Assembly (NCBI RefSeq): GCF_017349075.1
Contig: NZ_JAFMOF010000001.1
Location: forward strand, 124,001-188,000
Direction of reading: 5' to 3'
From: Streptomyces triculaminicus
GTDB lineage: Bacteria; Actinomycetota; Actinomycetes; Streptomycetales; Streptomycetaceae
Length of the DNA stretch: 64,000 bases
Numbering within the stretch: the first letter of the stretch is position 1; the number at the start of each line of letters is the position of its first letter. The translations under genes were made by a program, and so were the position numbers. Shown piece by piece: positions 48,449 to 58,054 of this stretch. The notes below the pieces were generated by a model. The model did no database searches. It had not been told where the DNA came from and worked only from the letters and a program-made list of their open reading frames with translations.

Positions 48449-51202
48449 ATGGCCCGAATCCGGGGCCGCTCCTGGAGGCCATCGGGTCGCTGGTTCGCCG
48501 GTCGGCGCCGAGGTAGCCGGCGTGAGCGGCGACAGAGGCGCGCGGGCGCAGGGCTGCCGTGGGCTCGGCGCCTGCGGTCGGTCGCCGACCGCAGCGTCGC
48601 CGGCCAGATGTTCGTGCTGCAGGTCCTGATCGTGCTGCTGCTCATCGTGGCCGCGGTGGTGACGCTCCTGCTCCAGGCGCGCAGCGACAGGTTCCAGGCG
48701 GCGCGCGACCGTTCGCTCGCCGCCGCCGAGGCGTTCTCCCATTCGCCGGGCCTGGTGCAGACCATGAGCGGCCCCAACCCGTCCGCCACGCTCCAGCCGC
48801 TGACCGAGGCCGCCCGCCACCAGGGCGGTGTCGACTTCCTGGTGGTGATGAACCGCGACGGCATCCGCTACACCCACCCCTCACCGAAGGAGATCGGCAA
48901 GAAGTTCGTCGGCACGATCGAGCCGTCGCTGCACGGCCACGTCACGGTCGAGAAGGTCAACGGCCCCCTCGGCGAGGAGCTGCAGGTCGTGGTGCCGGTG
49001 ACGGACCGCGGCCGGGTCGTCGGCATGGTCTCCTCCGGGCTCAAGGTCCGCTCGGTGAGCAGCGCGGTCGACCGGCAGCTGCCGGTCGTCCTGGGCACCG
49101 GCGCCGTCGCCCTGGCGCTCGCTACGGGCGGCACGGCGCTGGTGACCCGGCGGCTGCGGCGGCAGACCCACGGTCTCGGCCCGGTCGAGATGACCCGGAT
49201 GTACGAGCACCACGACGCGGTTCTGCACGCGGTGCGCGAGGGCGTGGTCATCGTCAGCGGCGACGGCCACGTCCTGCTCGCCAACGACGAGGCGCGCCGG
49301 CTCCTCGGCCTGCCCACGGACGTGGAGGGGCGGCCCGTCGACGCCCTGGGCCTGGATCCCCGGATGGCGGAGCTCCTGGCGTCGCGCCGGGTGGCCACCG
49401 ACGAGGTGCTGCCCGTCGGGGAGCGGCTGCTGGCGGTGAACCAGCGGCCGACCGACCGCCGGGGCGGTCCGCCGGGCAGCGTGGCCACCCTGCGGGACTC
49501 CACCGAGCTGCGCGCGCTCGCGGGCAAGGCCGAGGTGGCGCGCGGCCGGCTGCGGCTGCTGTACGAGGCGAGCGTGGCCATCGGCACCACCCTGGACGTG
49601 CAGCGCACCGCCGAGGAGCTCGCCGAGGTGGCCTCCCCCCGGTTCGCCGACTACGTCTCCGTCGACCTCGCCGAGCCGGTGCTGCGCGGCGAGGAGCCCC
49701 GGATCGGGGTGGGCCACGAGGCCCCGGAACTGCGCCGGGTGGCCCTGAGCGGCTCCCCGGACGACCATCCCCTCTACCAGGCGGGAGAGGTGCACCGCTT
49801 CGCCGCGACCACCCCGCAGGCGAAGGGCTTCGTCAGCGGGCAGGCCGTGCTCGTGCCCGACCTGCGCGTCTCCGACGGCTGGCGCACCCAGGACCTCGTA
49901 CGCACCCAGCAGATCCTCGACTACGGCTTCCACTCGCTCATCACCGTTCCGCTCAAGGCGCGCGGCGTGCTGATGGGCATCGTGAACTTCTGGCGGGCCC
50001 AGGACAGCGAGACGTTCGAGGACGACGACCTGTCCCTGGCCGAGGAGCTGTCGGCCCGGGCGGCGGTGTGCATCGACAACGCCCGCCGCTTCACCCGCGA
50101 GCACGCCATGGCCGTGACCCTGCAGCACAGCCTGCTGCCGCGCGGCGTGCCGGAGCAGAACGCCCTCGACATCGCCTACCGCTACCTGCCGGCCCAGGCC
50201 GGGGTGGGCGGCGACTGGTTCGACGTCATCCCGCTGCCCGGCGCCCGGGTGGCCCTGGTCGTGGGCGACGTGGTCGGCCACGGGCTGCACGCCGCCGCGA
50301 CGATGGGCCGGCTGCGCACGGCCGTGCAGAACTTCTCCTCCCTGGACCTGCCGCCGGACGAGCTCCTGGGCCACCTCGACGAGCTGATCGGCCGGATCGA
50401 CCAGGAGACGGCGGACGTGGACGGGGAGGCGCCGATCGCCGGCGCCACCTGCCTGTACGCGATCTACGACCCCTCCACCGGGATGTGCAGCTTGGCCCGG
50501 GCCGGCCATCCGCTGCCCGCGCTGGTCCGTCCCGACGGCACGGTGGAGTTCCCGGAGCTGCCCGCAGGGCCGCCGCTCGGCCTGGGCGGGCTGCCCTTCG
50601 AGGCCGTGGAGCTGCGCCTGCCCGAGGGCAGCAGCCTCGCCCTGTACACCGACGGCCTCATCGAGGACCGTACGCGGGACATCGACGTCGGCCTGGAGAT
50701 CCTCGCCCGCACGCTGGCGCAGCCCGGCCGGTCGCCGCAGAAGATGTGCGACGCGGTGCTCGGCGCGCTGCTCCCCGCGCGCCAGGCCGACGACATCGCC
50801 CTGGTCATCGCCCGCACCCGGCGCCTGGAAGCCGATCTGATCGCCACCTGGGAGCTGCCCGCCGACCCGGCGGTCGTCGCGGCCGCACGGGCCGACATCA
50901 CCCGGCAGCTGACCGAGTGGGGCCTGGAGGAGCTGGGGTTCACCACGGAGCTGATCCTCAGCGAACTGATCACCAACGCCATCCGGCACGCCTCCGGCCC
51001 GATCGGCGTCCGGCTGCTGCGCGACCGCGCCCTGATCTGCGAGGTCTCCGACACCAGCAGCACCGCGCCGCACCTGCGCTACGCGGCCGCCGAGGACGAG
51101 GGCGGCCGCGGGCTGTTCCTGGTGGCGCAGCTGGCCGAGCGCTGGGGCACCCGGTACACGGCCGAGGGCAAGGTCATCTGGGCCGAGCAGCCGCTGCCCT
51201 GA
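48449..51202 (+). CDS. Membrane sensor PP2C phosphatase (Cache/PAS/GAF/SpoIIE/HATPase)
   Basis: The 917-residue protein has a TM helix (FVLQVLIVLLLIVAAVVTLLL) and then an extracytoplasmic sensor of the CitA/DcuS (Cache) type, with RDGIRYTHPSPKEIGKKFVG. A second TM (LGTGAVALALATGGTAL) is followed by a PAS domain, a GAF domain (YEASVAIGTTLDVQRTAEELAEVA...), a PP2C SpoIIE domain (GGDWFDVIPLPGARVALVVGDVVGHG, with metal aspartates) and a HATPase_c anti-sigma-like domain at the end (ELITNAIRHASG, GRGLFLV). It probably dephosphorylates an anti-anti-sigma factor on ligand binding and may itself act as an anti-sigma kinase. ATG 48449 follows a TAGACA box by 7 bases (leaderless). Confidence 0.92.
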   Translation: MARIRGRSWRPSGRWFAGRRRGSRRERRQRRAGAGLPWARRLRSVADRSVAGQMFVLQVLIVLLLIVAAVVTLLLQARSDRFQAARDRSLAAAEAFSHSPGLVQTMSGPNPSATLQPLTEAARHQGGVDFLVVMNRDGIRYTHPSPKEIGKKFVGTIEPSLHGHVTVEKVNGPLGEELQVVVPVTDRGRVVGMVSSGLKVRSVSSAVDRQLPVVLGTGAVALALATGGTALVTRRLRRQTHGLGPVEMTRMYEHHDAVLHAVREGVVIVSGDGHVLLANDEARRLLGLPTDVEGRPVDALGLDPRMAELLASRRVATDEVLPVGERLLAVNQRPTDRRGGPPGSVATLRDSTELRALAGKAEVARGRLRLLYEASVAIGTTLDVQRTAEELAEVASPRFADYVSVDLAEPVLRGEEPRIGVGHEAPELRRVALSGSPDDHPLYQAGEVHRFAATTPQAKGFVSGQAVLVPDLRVSDGWRTQDLVRTQQILDYGFHSLITVPLKARGVLMGIVNFWRAQDSETFEDDDLSLAEELSARAAVCIDNARRFTREHAMAVTLQHSLLPRGVPEQNALDIAYRYLPAQAGVGGDWFDVIPLPGARVALVVGDVVGHGLHAAATMGRLRTAVQNFSSLDLPPDELLGHLDELIGRIDQETADVDGEAPIAGATCLYAIYDPSTGMCSLARAGHPLPALVRPDGTVEFPELPAGPPLGLGGLPFEAVELRLPEGSSLALYTDGLIEDRTRDIDVGLEILARTLAQPGRSPQKMCDAVLGALLPARQADDIALVIARTRRLEADLIATWELPADPAVVAAARADITRQLTEWGLEELGFTTELILSELITNAIRHASGPIGVRLLRDRALICEVSDTSSTAPHLRYAAAEDEGGRGLFLVAQLAERWGTRYTAEGKVIWAEQPLP

Positions 51203-51406
51203 GGCCGCGCGCGGCGGCGTACGGCCCGTCGGTGGACCCGGATCCCGGGCACCGCCCGTCCGCCGCGCGACCCCGAGGGCCACCTGGTCTGTCGCCTCTC
51301 TCCGCCTTCTTCCGGCGTGCTCAATCCTCCCCCGGCAGATCCCCGGCGGGGCGGACCGCGAGTAGTTTCCGGGCCGACGCCAGTCCGCCCCGGGAAAGGC
51401 CATCCG

Positions 51407-52396
51407 ATGACCCAGGCACCCGACAGACCCGATGCCCGACGCCCTCTCATACGGGGACGGGGTGGGACGGCGCCGGCGACGTCCCTCTTCGTCAACGGAT
51501 TCTTCCCCGGCCGCCGGGCCCTGGTCGTCCTCCTGGCCGCGTTGTTCGGATTCGCGCTGACGGTGGTGTGGTCGGCGGAGTTCGTCGACCGGACCATCGG
51601 GGGCAACGTGGCCGACACGCTGCTGGGCCACGACTCGCGCGAGACGCCCATCACCGGAGCCCTGGGCGGCATCGCCTTCGCGCTCGCCACCGGGGTGGCG
51701 GGCACGTTCACCGCCTGCAATGTGGCCGCCTTCAGCGCCATCGCCCCGCTGGCCGGCTGTGTGCCGACCCGGCGGGGGCGGATGGCGCGCATGATCCGGC
51801 CGCTGGGGCTGCTGGCCGCCGGATCGGTCGCGGTGTCGGCGGCCTACGGCGTGGTCGTCGCGCTGGCCGGCACCCGCATGCCCCAGTTCCAGTCCACCAC
51901 CGCGGCGGGCGGCTTCTCGCCCCGGCTGATCCAGTCCATGGTGGTGTTCGGCCTGGTCGGCCTGTGCATGGCCTATCTCGGCCTCGCCTCGCTGGGCCTG
52001 GTCCGCGATCCGCTGGCCCGCCTCTCGGCGCGCTTCCCGAACGCCCCGATGGTCGTCATGGGCGCGCTGACCGGCTCGTTCCTCATCGGCCGCCCGTATC
52101 CGCTGTTCCGTCAGCTCTTCCGCGACGCGGCGGAGAGCCACAACGTCCTCTACGGCGCAGCGGCGTTCGGCCTGCAGGCCCTCGGCAACATCCTGATCAT
52201 GGCCGTGCTGTTCCTGCTCGTCGCCGGCCTGGCGGGCGAGCGGCTGTACGGCTGGTTCGCCGCGAAGCCCAGCCGCGCGTCGGCGCTGACGGCGGCGGCC
52301 TTCATCGCCGCGGGCGTGTTCATGGTCCTGTACTGGGACGTGCGGATCCTCGCCCGGCGGGACCTGATCTGGTACCCGCTGGCCCCCTGGGCCTGA
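51407..52396 (+). CDS. Polytopic membrane protein of unknown function
   Basis: The 329-residue protein has about eight hydrophobic segments. [31 protein letters not shown] resembles the first half of CcdA/DsbD-type thiol transport proteins (a Gly-x-x-x-Phe-x-x-Cys-Asn-x-x-x-x-Pro pattern), but the second cysteine stretch is not obvious, so a thiol role is only a possibility. The C-terminus ([17 protein letters not shown]) is aromatic. ATG 51407 has AAAGG about 10 bases upstream. It stands alone between the SpoIIE gene and kptA. Confidence 0.7.
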   Translation: MTQAPDRPDARRPLIRGRGGTAPATSLFVNGFFPGRRALVVLLAALFGFALTVVWSAEFVDRTIGGNVADTLLGHDSRETPITGALGGIAFALATGVAGTFTACNVAAFSAIAPLAGCVPTRRGRMARMIRPLGLLAAGSVAVSAAYGVVVALAGTRMPQFQSTTAAGGFSPRLIQSMVVFGLVGLCMAYLGLASLGLVRDPLARLSARFPNAPMVVMGALTGSFLIGRPYPLFRQLFRDAAESHNVLYGAAAFGLQALGNILIMAVLFLLVAGLAGERLYGWFAAKPSRASALTAAAFIAAGVFMVLYWDVRILARRDLIWYPLAPWA

Positions 52397-52463
52397 CGCC
52401 CCCGGTCCGTCGCCCGCGGAAAACCGGCTGACCACGGGCCGTCCGGCGAGGCAGGCTGGGGGC

Positions 52464-53006
52464 ATGGACGAACGACGGACCGTACGGGTCTCGAAGTACC
52501 TCTCGCTGCACCTGCGCCACCAGCCCGAACGCATCGGCATCAGCCTCGACGCGCAGGGCTGGGTGGACGTCGACGTCCTGCTGGCCGCGGCGGCGGCCCA
52601 CGGCTTCCCCGTCGGCCGCCAGGAGCTGGAGCACGTGGTGGCCACGAACGACAAGCGGCGGTTCGCGCTGGAGGGGGACCGCATCCGGGCGCAGCAGGGG
52701 CATTCGGTCGCGGTGGACCTCGGGCTACCGGCGGCCGAGCCCCCGCCGTACCTCTATCACGGCACCGTCGGCCGCAACGTGGCGGCGATACGGGCCGAGG
52801 GGCTGTCGCCCATGAACCGCCACCATGTGCATCTGTCGGCCGACCGGGAGACCGCCACGCGCGTCGGCGCCCGGCGCGGCAAGCCGGTGGTGCTGTCGGT
52901 GGACGCCGCGGCGATGCACGCGGCGGGGCACGTCTTCCGGGTGACCGGGAACGGGGTGTGGCTGGCGGAGCGGGTGCCGCCGCGGTTCCTGCGGTTCCCC
53001 GGCTGA
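52464..53006 (+). CDS. kptA: RNA 2'-phosphotransferase
   Basis: The 180-residue protein matches KptA/Tpt1 along its length: [37 protein letters not shown] (the N-terminal winged helix with the R-H active-site residues), [59 protein letters not shown] and the late [27 protein letters not shown]. The enzyme moves an internal 2'-phosphate of RNA to NAD+. In bacteria the physiological RNA substrate is unclear. The ATG at 52464 is well placed for the fold. No partner gene is adjacent. Confidence 0.95.
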   Translation: MDERRTVRVSKYLSLHLRHQPERIGISLDAQGWVDVDVLLAAAAAHGFPVGRQELEHVVATNDKRRFALEGDRIRAQQGHSVAVDLGLPAAEPPPYLYHGTVGRNVAAIRAEGLSPMNRHHVHLSADRETATRVGARRGKPVVLSVDAAAMHAAGHVFRVTGNGVWLAERVPPRFLRFPG

Positions 53007-53171
53007 GCCGAGCGGCGTGGGACCCGGGCGGGGCCGGTCTCCGGACCACGCCCGTCACGCCGAGGGCGGCCCCGGCGCCGCGCCTGCCGGGGAGAGCGGC
53101 CGCGGCGCCCCATACTGCGATCACCGCTCACTCCGCCGGGCCCGGCACGAATGGTCAGGAGGACCCACCCG

Positions 53172-54602
53172 ATGACCGACACATCGTTCGGGGCGCACGC
53201 GTCCCGTCGTGGCATGCTCTGCGCGCTCGCGGCCGCGAGCGGCCTCGCCCTGGGTGGCGGGACCGGCGCGGCCGCCGCGCCGGGAGCCCGGCGGGTGATG
53301 CCCGGCACACGGCCGGACGCCGCGAAGGCACGGGAGATCCGCGACGAGTTCCTCCACGCCTGGGAGGGGTACAAGCGCTTCGCCTGGGGGCATGACGAGG
53401 TCCTGCCCGTCTCGGGCGGTCACCGCGAGTTCTTCGCCCGGGGTCACCCCGTCGGGCTGTCGATCGTCGAGGCGCTCGACACCCACCATCTGATGGGGCT
53501 CGACGACGAGGCCGACCGGTGCGTGCGGTGGATCGTCGACCATCTGGATTTCGACATCGACGCCGACTTCCAGGTCTTCGAGGCGACGATCCGCCTGGTC
53601 GGCGGCCTGCTCGCGGGCCATCTGGCGACCGGCAGGCGGGCCCTGCTCGACCTGTGCGCGGACCTGACGGACCGGCTGCTGCCGGCCTTCACCGCGTCGC
53701 CGACCGGCATGCCCTACCGGTACGTCAACCTCCGCACCGGCCGCGTCTCGGGCGCCGTCTCGCCGGTGGCCGAGATCGGCACCCATCTCCTGGAGTTCTC
53801 CGTCCTGTCCGAGCTCACCGGCGACCCGCGCTACCGCCGGGCCGCCAAGCGCGCCGTGCGCGCCCTGGTGGAGCGCCGTTCGGGGCTGGACCTGCTCGCG
53901 ACCACCATGAACGTCGAGACCGGCCGGTGGGCCGACCGGCAGGCCGTCGCCGTCGACCCGCCGGCGGACTCGTTCTACGAGTATCTGTGGGGCGCGTGGG
54001 AGATGTTCGGCGACGAGGAGTGCCGGGACTGGTTCCGCATGCTCGACGACGCGCTGCGCCGGCACCAGGCCGAGCGGGCGGACGGGCTGCTGTGGTTCCG
54101 GCACGTCGACTTCGGCACCGGGGCGACCACGAGCCGGCGGCAGTCCTCCCTGGCCGTCGCCATCCTGCCCGTGGGCGGCGACCCCGGCCTCGCGGCCGAC
54201 TACTACCGGTCGTGGACGGCCGTCCTCGACAAGTACTCCGTGATTCCGGAACAGATCGACTACACCCGCCTACAGGCCGTCGACCCCAGGAACGAGCTGC
54301 GCCCCGAGTACGCCAACTGCGCCTTCCAGCTCTACTGGCAGACGGGCGAGGCGTACTACCGCACGACGGCCTGGCGCTACTTCCAGAACCTCAGGAAGTA
54401 CCACCGCGTCCCGGGCGGCTACACGGTCGTCGCCGACGTCACCCGGCGGCCCATGCCCCAGGGCGACCACTGCCCCGCCTACGTCTTCGCCGAGAACTTC
54501 AAATGGCTCTACCTCACCTTCGCCGACACCCCGCGCTTCGACTACGCCCACGGCTACCTCAGCACCGAGGGCAAGGTGCTCCGCGGCCTGCGCCGCGCGT
54601 GA
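53172..54602 (+). CDS. Secreted GH47-family alpha-mannosidase-like protein
   Basis: The 476-residue protein has a Tat-like signal (SRRGMLCALAAASGLALGGG) and then class I alpha-mannosidase features: FLHAWEGYKRFAWGHDEVLPVSG, SIVEALDTHHLMGLDDE, ATIRLVGGLLAGHL and VSPVAEIGTHLLEFSVLSELTGD. Further motifs are FYEYLWGAWEMFGDEE and the C-terminal ENFKWLYLTFAD...LSTEGKVL, where the Thr normally binds the active-site calcium. It should trim alpha-1,2-mannose outside the cell, as from mannoproteins or fungal wall glycans. ATG 53172 follows AGGAGG at 10 bases. It is followed by a P450 gene without obvious functional link. Confidence 0.9.
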   Translation: MTDTSFGAHASRRGMLCALAAASGLALGGGTGAAAAPGARRVMPGTRPDAAKAREIRDEFLHAWEGYKRFAWGHDEVLPVSGGHREFFARGHPVGLSIVEALDTHHLMGLDDEADRCVRWIVDHLDFDIDADFQVFEATIRLVGGLLAGHLATGRRALLDLCADLTDRLLPAFTASPTGMPYRYVNLRTGRVSGAVSPVAEIGTHLLEFSVLSELTGDPRYRRAAKRAVRALVERRSGLDLLATTMNVETGRWADRQAVAVDPPADSFYEYLWGAWEMFGDEECRDWFRMLDDALRRHQAERADGLLWFRHVDFGTGATTSRRQSSLAVAILPVGGDPGLAADYYRSWTAVLDKYSVIPEQIDYTRLQAVDPRNELRPEYANCAFQLYWQTGEAYYRTTAWRYFQNLRKYHRVPGGYTVVADVTRRPMPQGDHCPAYVFAENFKWLYLTFADTPRFDYAHGYLSTEGKVLRGLRRA

Positions 54603-54696
54603 GGCCGCCCGGGCGTTCGCCCCCGCGCGAACGCGTCCCGACATCACCCGTAAGCCGTATTCCACGCCCACCCGGAAGGGCCGGAGAATATCCCTC

Positions 54697-56052
54697 ATGG
54701 CCGTGTCCGCAGCATCCGCCCGCCCCGTTCCCGGTCCGCGCGGCCTGCCCCTCTTCGGGAACCTCGCCGCCTTCGGCAGGGATCCGCTGGCCTTCTTCGG
54801 CCGGCTGCGCGACCACGGCGACGTCGTCACCTGGCGGCTCGGTCCGCGCAGGAGCGTCTTCGTCTCCCGGCCCGACCACATCGCCGAGTTCCTCGCGGCG
54901 GTCGAGCAGACCTTCGAGCCGCTCGAGATCGGCTGGGGCCTCAAGCAACTGGTCGGCGACAGCGTCCTGCTGAGCAAGGGCGCCGACTGGCGCCGCAAGC
55001 GGACCCTGGTCCAGCCGACCGTCCGCCCCCGCCACGTGCGCACGTACGCCACCACGATGGTCGACTGCGCGACGGAGCTGGCCGGCGCCTGGCGCGAGGG
55101 CCGACGCGTCGACGTGCGCCGCGAGATGACGCGGCTCACTCAGCGGATCGTGGTCCGTACTCTCTTCGGGAACGACCTCGAGGACGACGGCGGCCGCCTC
55201 GGCGATGCGATGGCCGCGATCCAGCGCGAGCTGGCGACGGAGCTGCGGGGCGGCGTCAATCTGTTCCTGCCGTCCTGGGCGCGCCCGCCCTGGCGGCGCC
55301 GCCTGCTGGCCGCGGTGACCGTGGTCGACGCGGAGATCCGGCGGCTGATCGACGCGCGGCGCGCCGAGGATCCCGCCGACGGCCGGCAGGACGATCTGCT
55401 CGGCCGCCTCCTCGCCGCCCGCGACGAGGACGGCCGGGCCCTGACGGCCCGTGAGGTGCGCGACGAGGCCGTGACCCTGTGGGCCGCGGGCCACGAGACC
55501 ACCTCCACGACCCTGACCTGGACCTGGCTGCTGCTCTCCCGCTCCCCGGACGCCCACGCCCGGCTCACCGAGGAGCTGGACCGGGTGCTCGGCGGGCGGC
55601 CGCCCGCCTACGAGGACTACGAACGGCTCCCCTGGACCCGGCAGATCGTCAAGGAGGCGCTGCGCCTGTACCCGCCCGCGTGGGTCATCCCCGCCGTGGC
55701 CGGGAAGGACGCCGCGCTGGGCGGATCGCCCGTCCGGGCGGGCACGATCGTGTGGTGCAGCCAGTGGACCACGCACCGCGACCCCCGGTGGTTCCGCGAC
55801 CCGGCGGCCTTCCGGCCCGAACGCTGGGACGCCGACGCCCCGGACGCCGTGCCGGACCACGCGTGGTTCCCCTTCGGCGGGGGCCGGCGCACCTGCCTCG
55901 GCGCGCGCTTCGCGCTCGTCGAGGCGACGCTGGTGCTCGCCACGCTGGCCCGGCGTTTCCACCTCGAGGCCGACCCCCACGACGGCCGGCCCGCCGTGGG
56001 CCTCCTCCTCCAGCCGGCCGTCCCGGTACGGGCGACCGTGCGGGCCCGGTAG
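54697..56052 (+). CDS. Cytochrome P450
   Basis: The 451-residue protein has P450 landmarks: oxygen-binding helix AGHETTS (264-270), E-x-x-R (E320-R323), PERW, and the heme-binding loop FPFGGGRRTCLG with Cys400. Its N-terminal PVPGPRGLPLFGNLAAFGRDPLAFF and its PFGGG loop resemble the CYP4/CYP102-like and pentalenene-oxygenase-like group rather than the typical short bacterial CYPs. No ferredoxin or reductase gene is adjacent. GGAGAA lies 9 bases before the ATG. It is 7 kb from the geosmin synthase, so a terpene link is not supported by position. Confidence 0.95.
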   Translation: MAVSAASARPVPGPRGLPLFGNLAAFGRDPLAFFGRLRDHGDVVTWRLGPRRSVFVSRPDHIAEFLAAVEQTFEPLEIGWGLKQLVGDSVLLSKGADWRRKRTLVQPTVRPRHVRTYATTMVDCATELAGAWREGRRVDVRREMTRLTQRIVVRTLFGNDLEDDGGRLGDAMAAIQRELATELRGGVNLFLPSWARPPWRRRLLAAVTVVDAEIRRLIDARRAEDPADGRQDDLLGRLLAARDEDGRALTAREVRDEAVTLWAAGHETTSTTLTWTWLLLSRSPDAHARLTEELDRVLGGRPPAYEDYERLPWTRQIVKEALRLYPPAWVIPAVAGKDAALGGSPVRAGTIVWCSQWTTHRDPRWFRDPAAFRPERWDADAPDAVPDHAWFPFGGGRRTCLGARFALVEATLVLATLARRFHLEADPHDGRPAVGLLLQPAVPVRATVRAR

Positions 56053-56073
56053 GCGCAGGGGCCGTACGGACCG

Positions 56074-56574
56074 TCAGAGGGCCCGGCCGGGCAGCCGCTT
56101 CGCCATGACGTGTTCCTCGCGGCCGCCGGGTCCCGCCTCGCCGCGCCGGCCTGTGACCTTCAGGCCGTTGCGCCGGTAGAGCGCGATCGCCGGGGCGTTG
56201 TCCGGGACCACCTTGAGCCGCAGCACCTCCGCTCCCCCGCGCCGGGCCCAGTCCTCCACCGCCCGCACCAGGCGGTCCCCCACGCCCCGGCCCCGCGCGC
56301 CGGGGCCGACCCACAGCGAGATCAGCTCGACGACGCCCTGTTCGGGACCGGGGACGCCGCTGGCCATGCCGGCGGGCTTGCCGTCGACGACGGCGACCAG
56401 GTCGAGCGAACCGGTGATGCTCAGGCGCGCCCGCCACCGTTCCTCCCGGTCGCCGTCGCCCTGCCAGTCCGCGAGCCGCGCTCCGAAGGCGTCCGGCGCG
56501 TCCGCGAGCGCGGCCAGCCGCAGGCGCCGCCACACCGGCCAGTCGTCCGCCGTCAGTTCCCGGGTCTCGATCAC
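56074..56574 (-). CDS. GNAT N-acetyltransferase
   Basis: The 166-residue protein has the GNAT acetyl-CoA motif LISLWVGPGARGRGVGDRLVRAVEDWARRGGAEVLRLKVVPDNAPAIALYRRNGLKVTG, complete with the R-G-R-G-V-G loop and the NAPAIALYRRNGF-type last strand. The N-terminus IETRELTADDWPVWRRLRLAALADAPDAFGA is typical of amine-modifying members. GTG 56574 is preferred to the longer reading to 56610, which begins in Arg-rich sequence. It converges with the P450 gene; 21 bases separate the stops. Confidence 0.9.
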   Translation of the reverse strand: MIETRELTADDWPVWRRLRLAALADAPDAFGARLADWQGDGDREERWRARLSITGSLDLVAVVDGKPAGMASGVPGPEQGVVELISLWVGPGARGRGVGDRLVRAVEDWARRGGAEVLRLKVVPDNAPAIALYRRNGLKVTGRRGEAGPGGREEHVMAKRLPGRAL

Positions 56575-56715
56575 ACGGGAAGAGTGGCGCCTGCCGGTGC
56601 GCGGCGGCAACCCGTTTTCCCCGGCGGGTGGTTCGTGGCCGCCGATCGGCGCAACGCGTCCGGCGGATCCCGCCGTTGGGCCCGAGGCTTGCGGATAGTC
56701 GCACCGGAGGTGGCA

Positions 56716-58002
56716 GTGCCCGGAACCTTCTCACGAGGCGTGCTGCCGCGCGCCGGTGTCGTCGCCGCGCTCGCCGCCGCGCTGACACCCCTGACGCCCC
56801 TGACGCCCCAGGCCCCGCCGACGCGCCCGGACGCGCCCGCGGCACCGGCCGCCGTCCTGTCCGGCGCGGCGGGCGCGCCCGGGCGTCCCGTACGACGGGA
56901 CGACTCCGGGCACGCCTTCCGGCACCCCGGCGTCCTGCTCACCCGGGCGCAGTTGAAGCGGATCCGCGCGCGGGTCGCCGACGGCGCCGAGCCGTGGGCG
57001 TCGGAGTTCGAGGCCATGCGGTCCAGCACGTACGGATCGCTCGACTACACGGCGGCGCCCGTCGCGGTCGTGCGGTGTCCGCCCGGTTCCCAGCCCGGCC
57101 GGGGGTGCGTGGAGGAGCGGCGGGACGCGATCGCCGCGTACACCCACGCCCTGCTGTGGTACGTCACCCGCGACCGCGCGCACGCCCGGAAGGCCGTGCA
57201 GATCATGGACGCCTGGTCGGCGGAGGTGGAGGACCACACCGAGGGCAACGCGCCGCTGCAGGCCGCCTGGTCGGGGAGCTCCTGGGCGCGGGCCGGGGAG
57301 ATCATGCGCTACACCTACGACGGCTGGTCGCGCGCCCGGGTGCGGCGGTTCGCCACGATACTGCGCACCGCGTATCTGCCCCTGACCGAGCGGGGCGCCC
57401 CGGACCACAACGGGAACTGGGACCTGACCATGGCCGACGCGAGCATGGGCATCGCGGTCTTCCTCGACGACACCGAGGCCTTCGAGACGGCCGTTCGCCG
57501 GTTCCGCGACCGCGTTCCCGCCTACTTCTACCTGCGCTCGGACGGGCCGCTGCCCGAGCGGCCGCGGGGCAGCCGCATCAAGACGGCGGACGACATCAGG
57601 ACGTACTGGTTCGGCCAGCGCGTCTTCGTGGACGGCCTCGCGCAGGAGACCTGCCGGAACTTCACCCACGTCGGCTACGCCCTCGCGGCCACCGCCCACG
57701 TCGCGGAGACCGCCTGGCACCAGGGTGTGGACCTCTACGACGAGATCGCCGAGCGGCTGCGCGCGGCGCTGGACCTCCACACCCGCTACCAGCTGGGCGA
57801 CCCGGCCCCGTCATGGCTGTGCGACGGGAGGCTGAAGGTGAGGATGGGGCCCGACACCGAGGTCCTCCTCAACCACCTGGGCAACCGCCGGGGGTGGGCG
57901 CTCCCAGGCCCCGAGGAGGCCGCCCGGCCGGCGCGCCGGCGCGGGACGGACAACCTGTTCGTGGCCTGGGAGACCCTGACCCACACGAACAACCCCGGCT
58001 GA
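56716..58002 (+). CDS. Secreted alginate-lyase-family enzyme
   Basis: The 428-residue protein starts at GTG 56716 (GGAGG 4-8 bases before) with a signal peptide (VLPRAGVVAALAAALTPLTPLTPQA). The catalytic domain has the alginate lyase alpha/alpha-toroid pattern: HPGVLLTRAQLKRIRARV, AYTHALLWYVTRDRAHARKAVQIMDAWS, DHNGNWDLTMADASMGIAVFLDD (conserved N-x-W region) and ETCRNFTHVGYALAATAH with a probable catalytic histidine/asparagine. It cleaves an acidic polysaccharide outside the cell by elimination; the real substrate may differ from alginate. The Thr/Pro repeats after the signal are a flexible linker. Confidence 0.87.
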   Translation: MPGTFSRGVLPRAGVVAALAAALTPLTPLTPQAPPTRPDAPAAPAAVLSGAAGAPGRPVRRDDSGHAFRHPGVLLTRAQLKRIRARVADGAEPWASEFEAMRSSTYGSLDYTAAPVAVVRCPPGSQPGRGCVEERRDAIAAYTHALLWYVTRDRAHARKAVQIMDAWSAEVEDHTEGNAPLQAAWSGSSWARAGEIMRYTYDGWSRARVRRFATILRTAYLPLTERGAPDHNGNWDLTMADASMGIAVFLDDTEAFETAVRRFRDRVPAYFYLRSDGPLPERPRGSRIKTADDIRTYWFGQRVFVDGLAQETCRNFTHVGYALAATAHVAETAWHQGVDLYDEIAERLRAALDLHTRYQLGDPAPSWLCDGRLKVRMGPDTEVLLNHLGNRRGWALPGPEEAARPARRRGTDNLFVAWETLTHTNNPG

Positions 58003-58018
58003 GTCTGCCGGCCGGGGT
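57992..58018. terminator. Weak terminator hairpin at the end of the lyase gene
   Basis: ACCCCGGC (57992-57999) and GCCGGGGT (58011-58018) can form an 8-bp stem overlapping the lyase stop codon. It lies between convergent genes. Confidence 0.4.
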
Positions 58019-58054
58019 CGTCCGCGTGCCTGCCGTGCCCTGCGCTTCCGTCGG

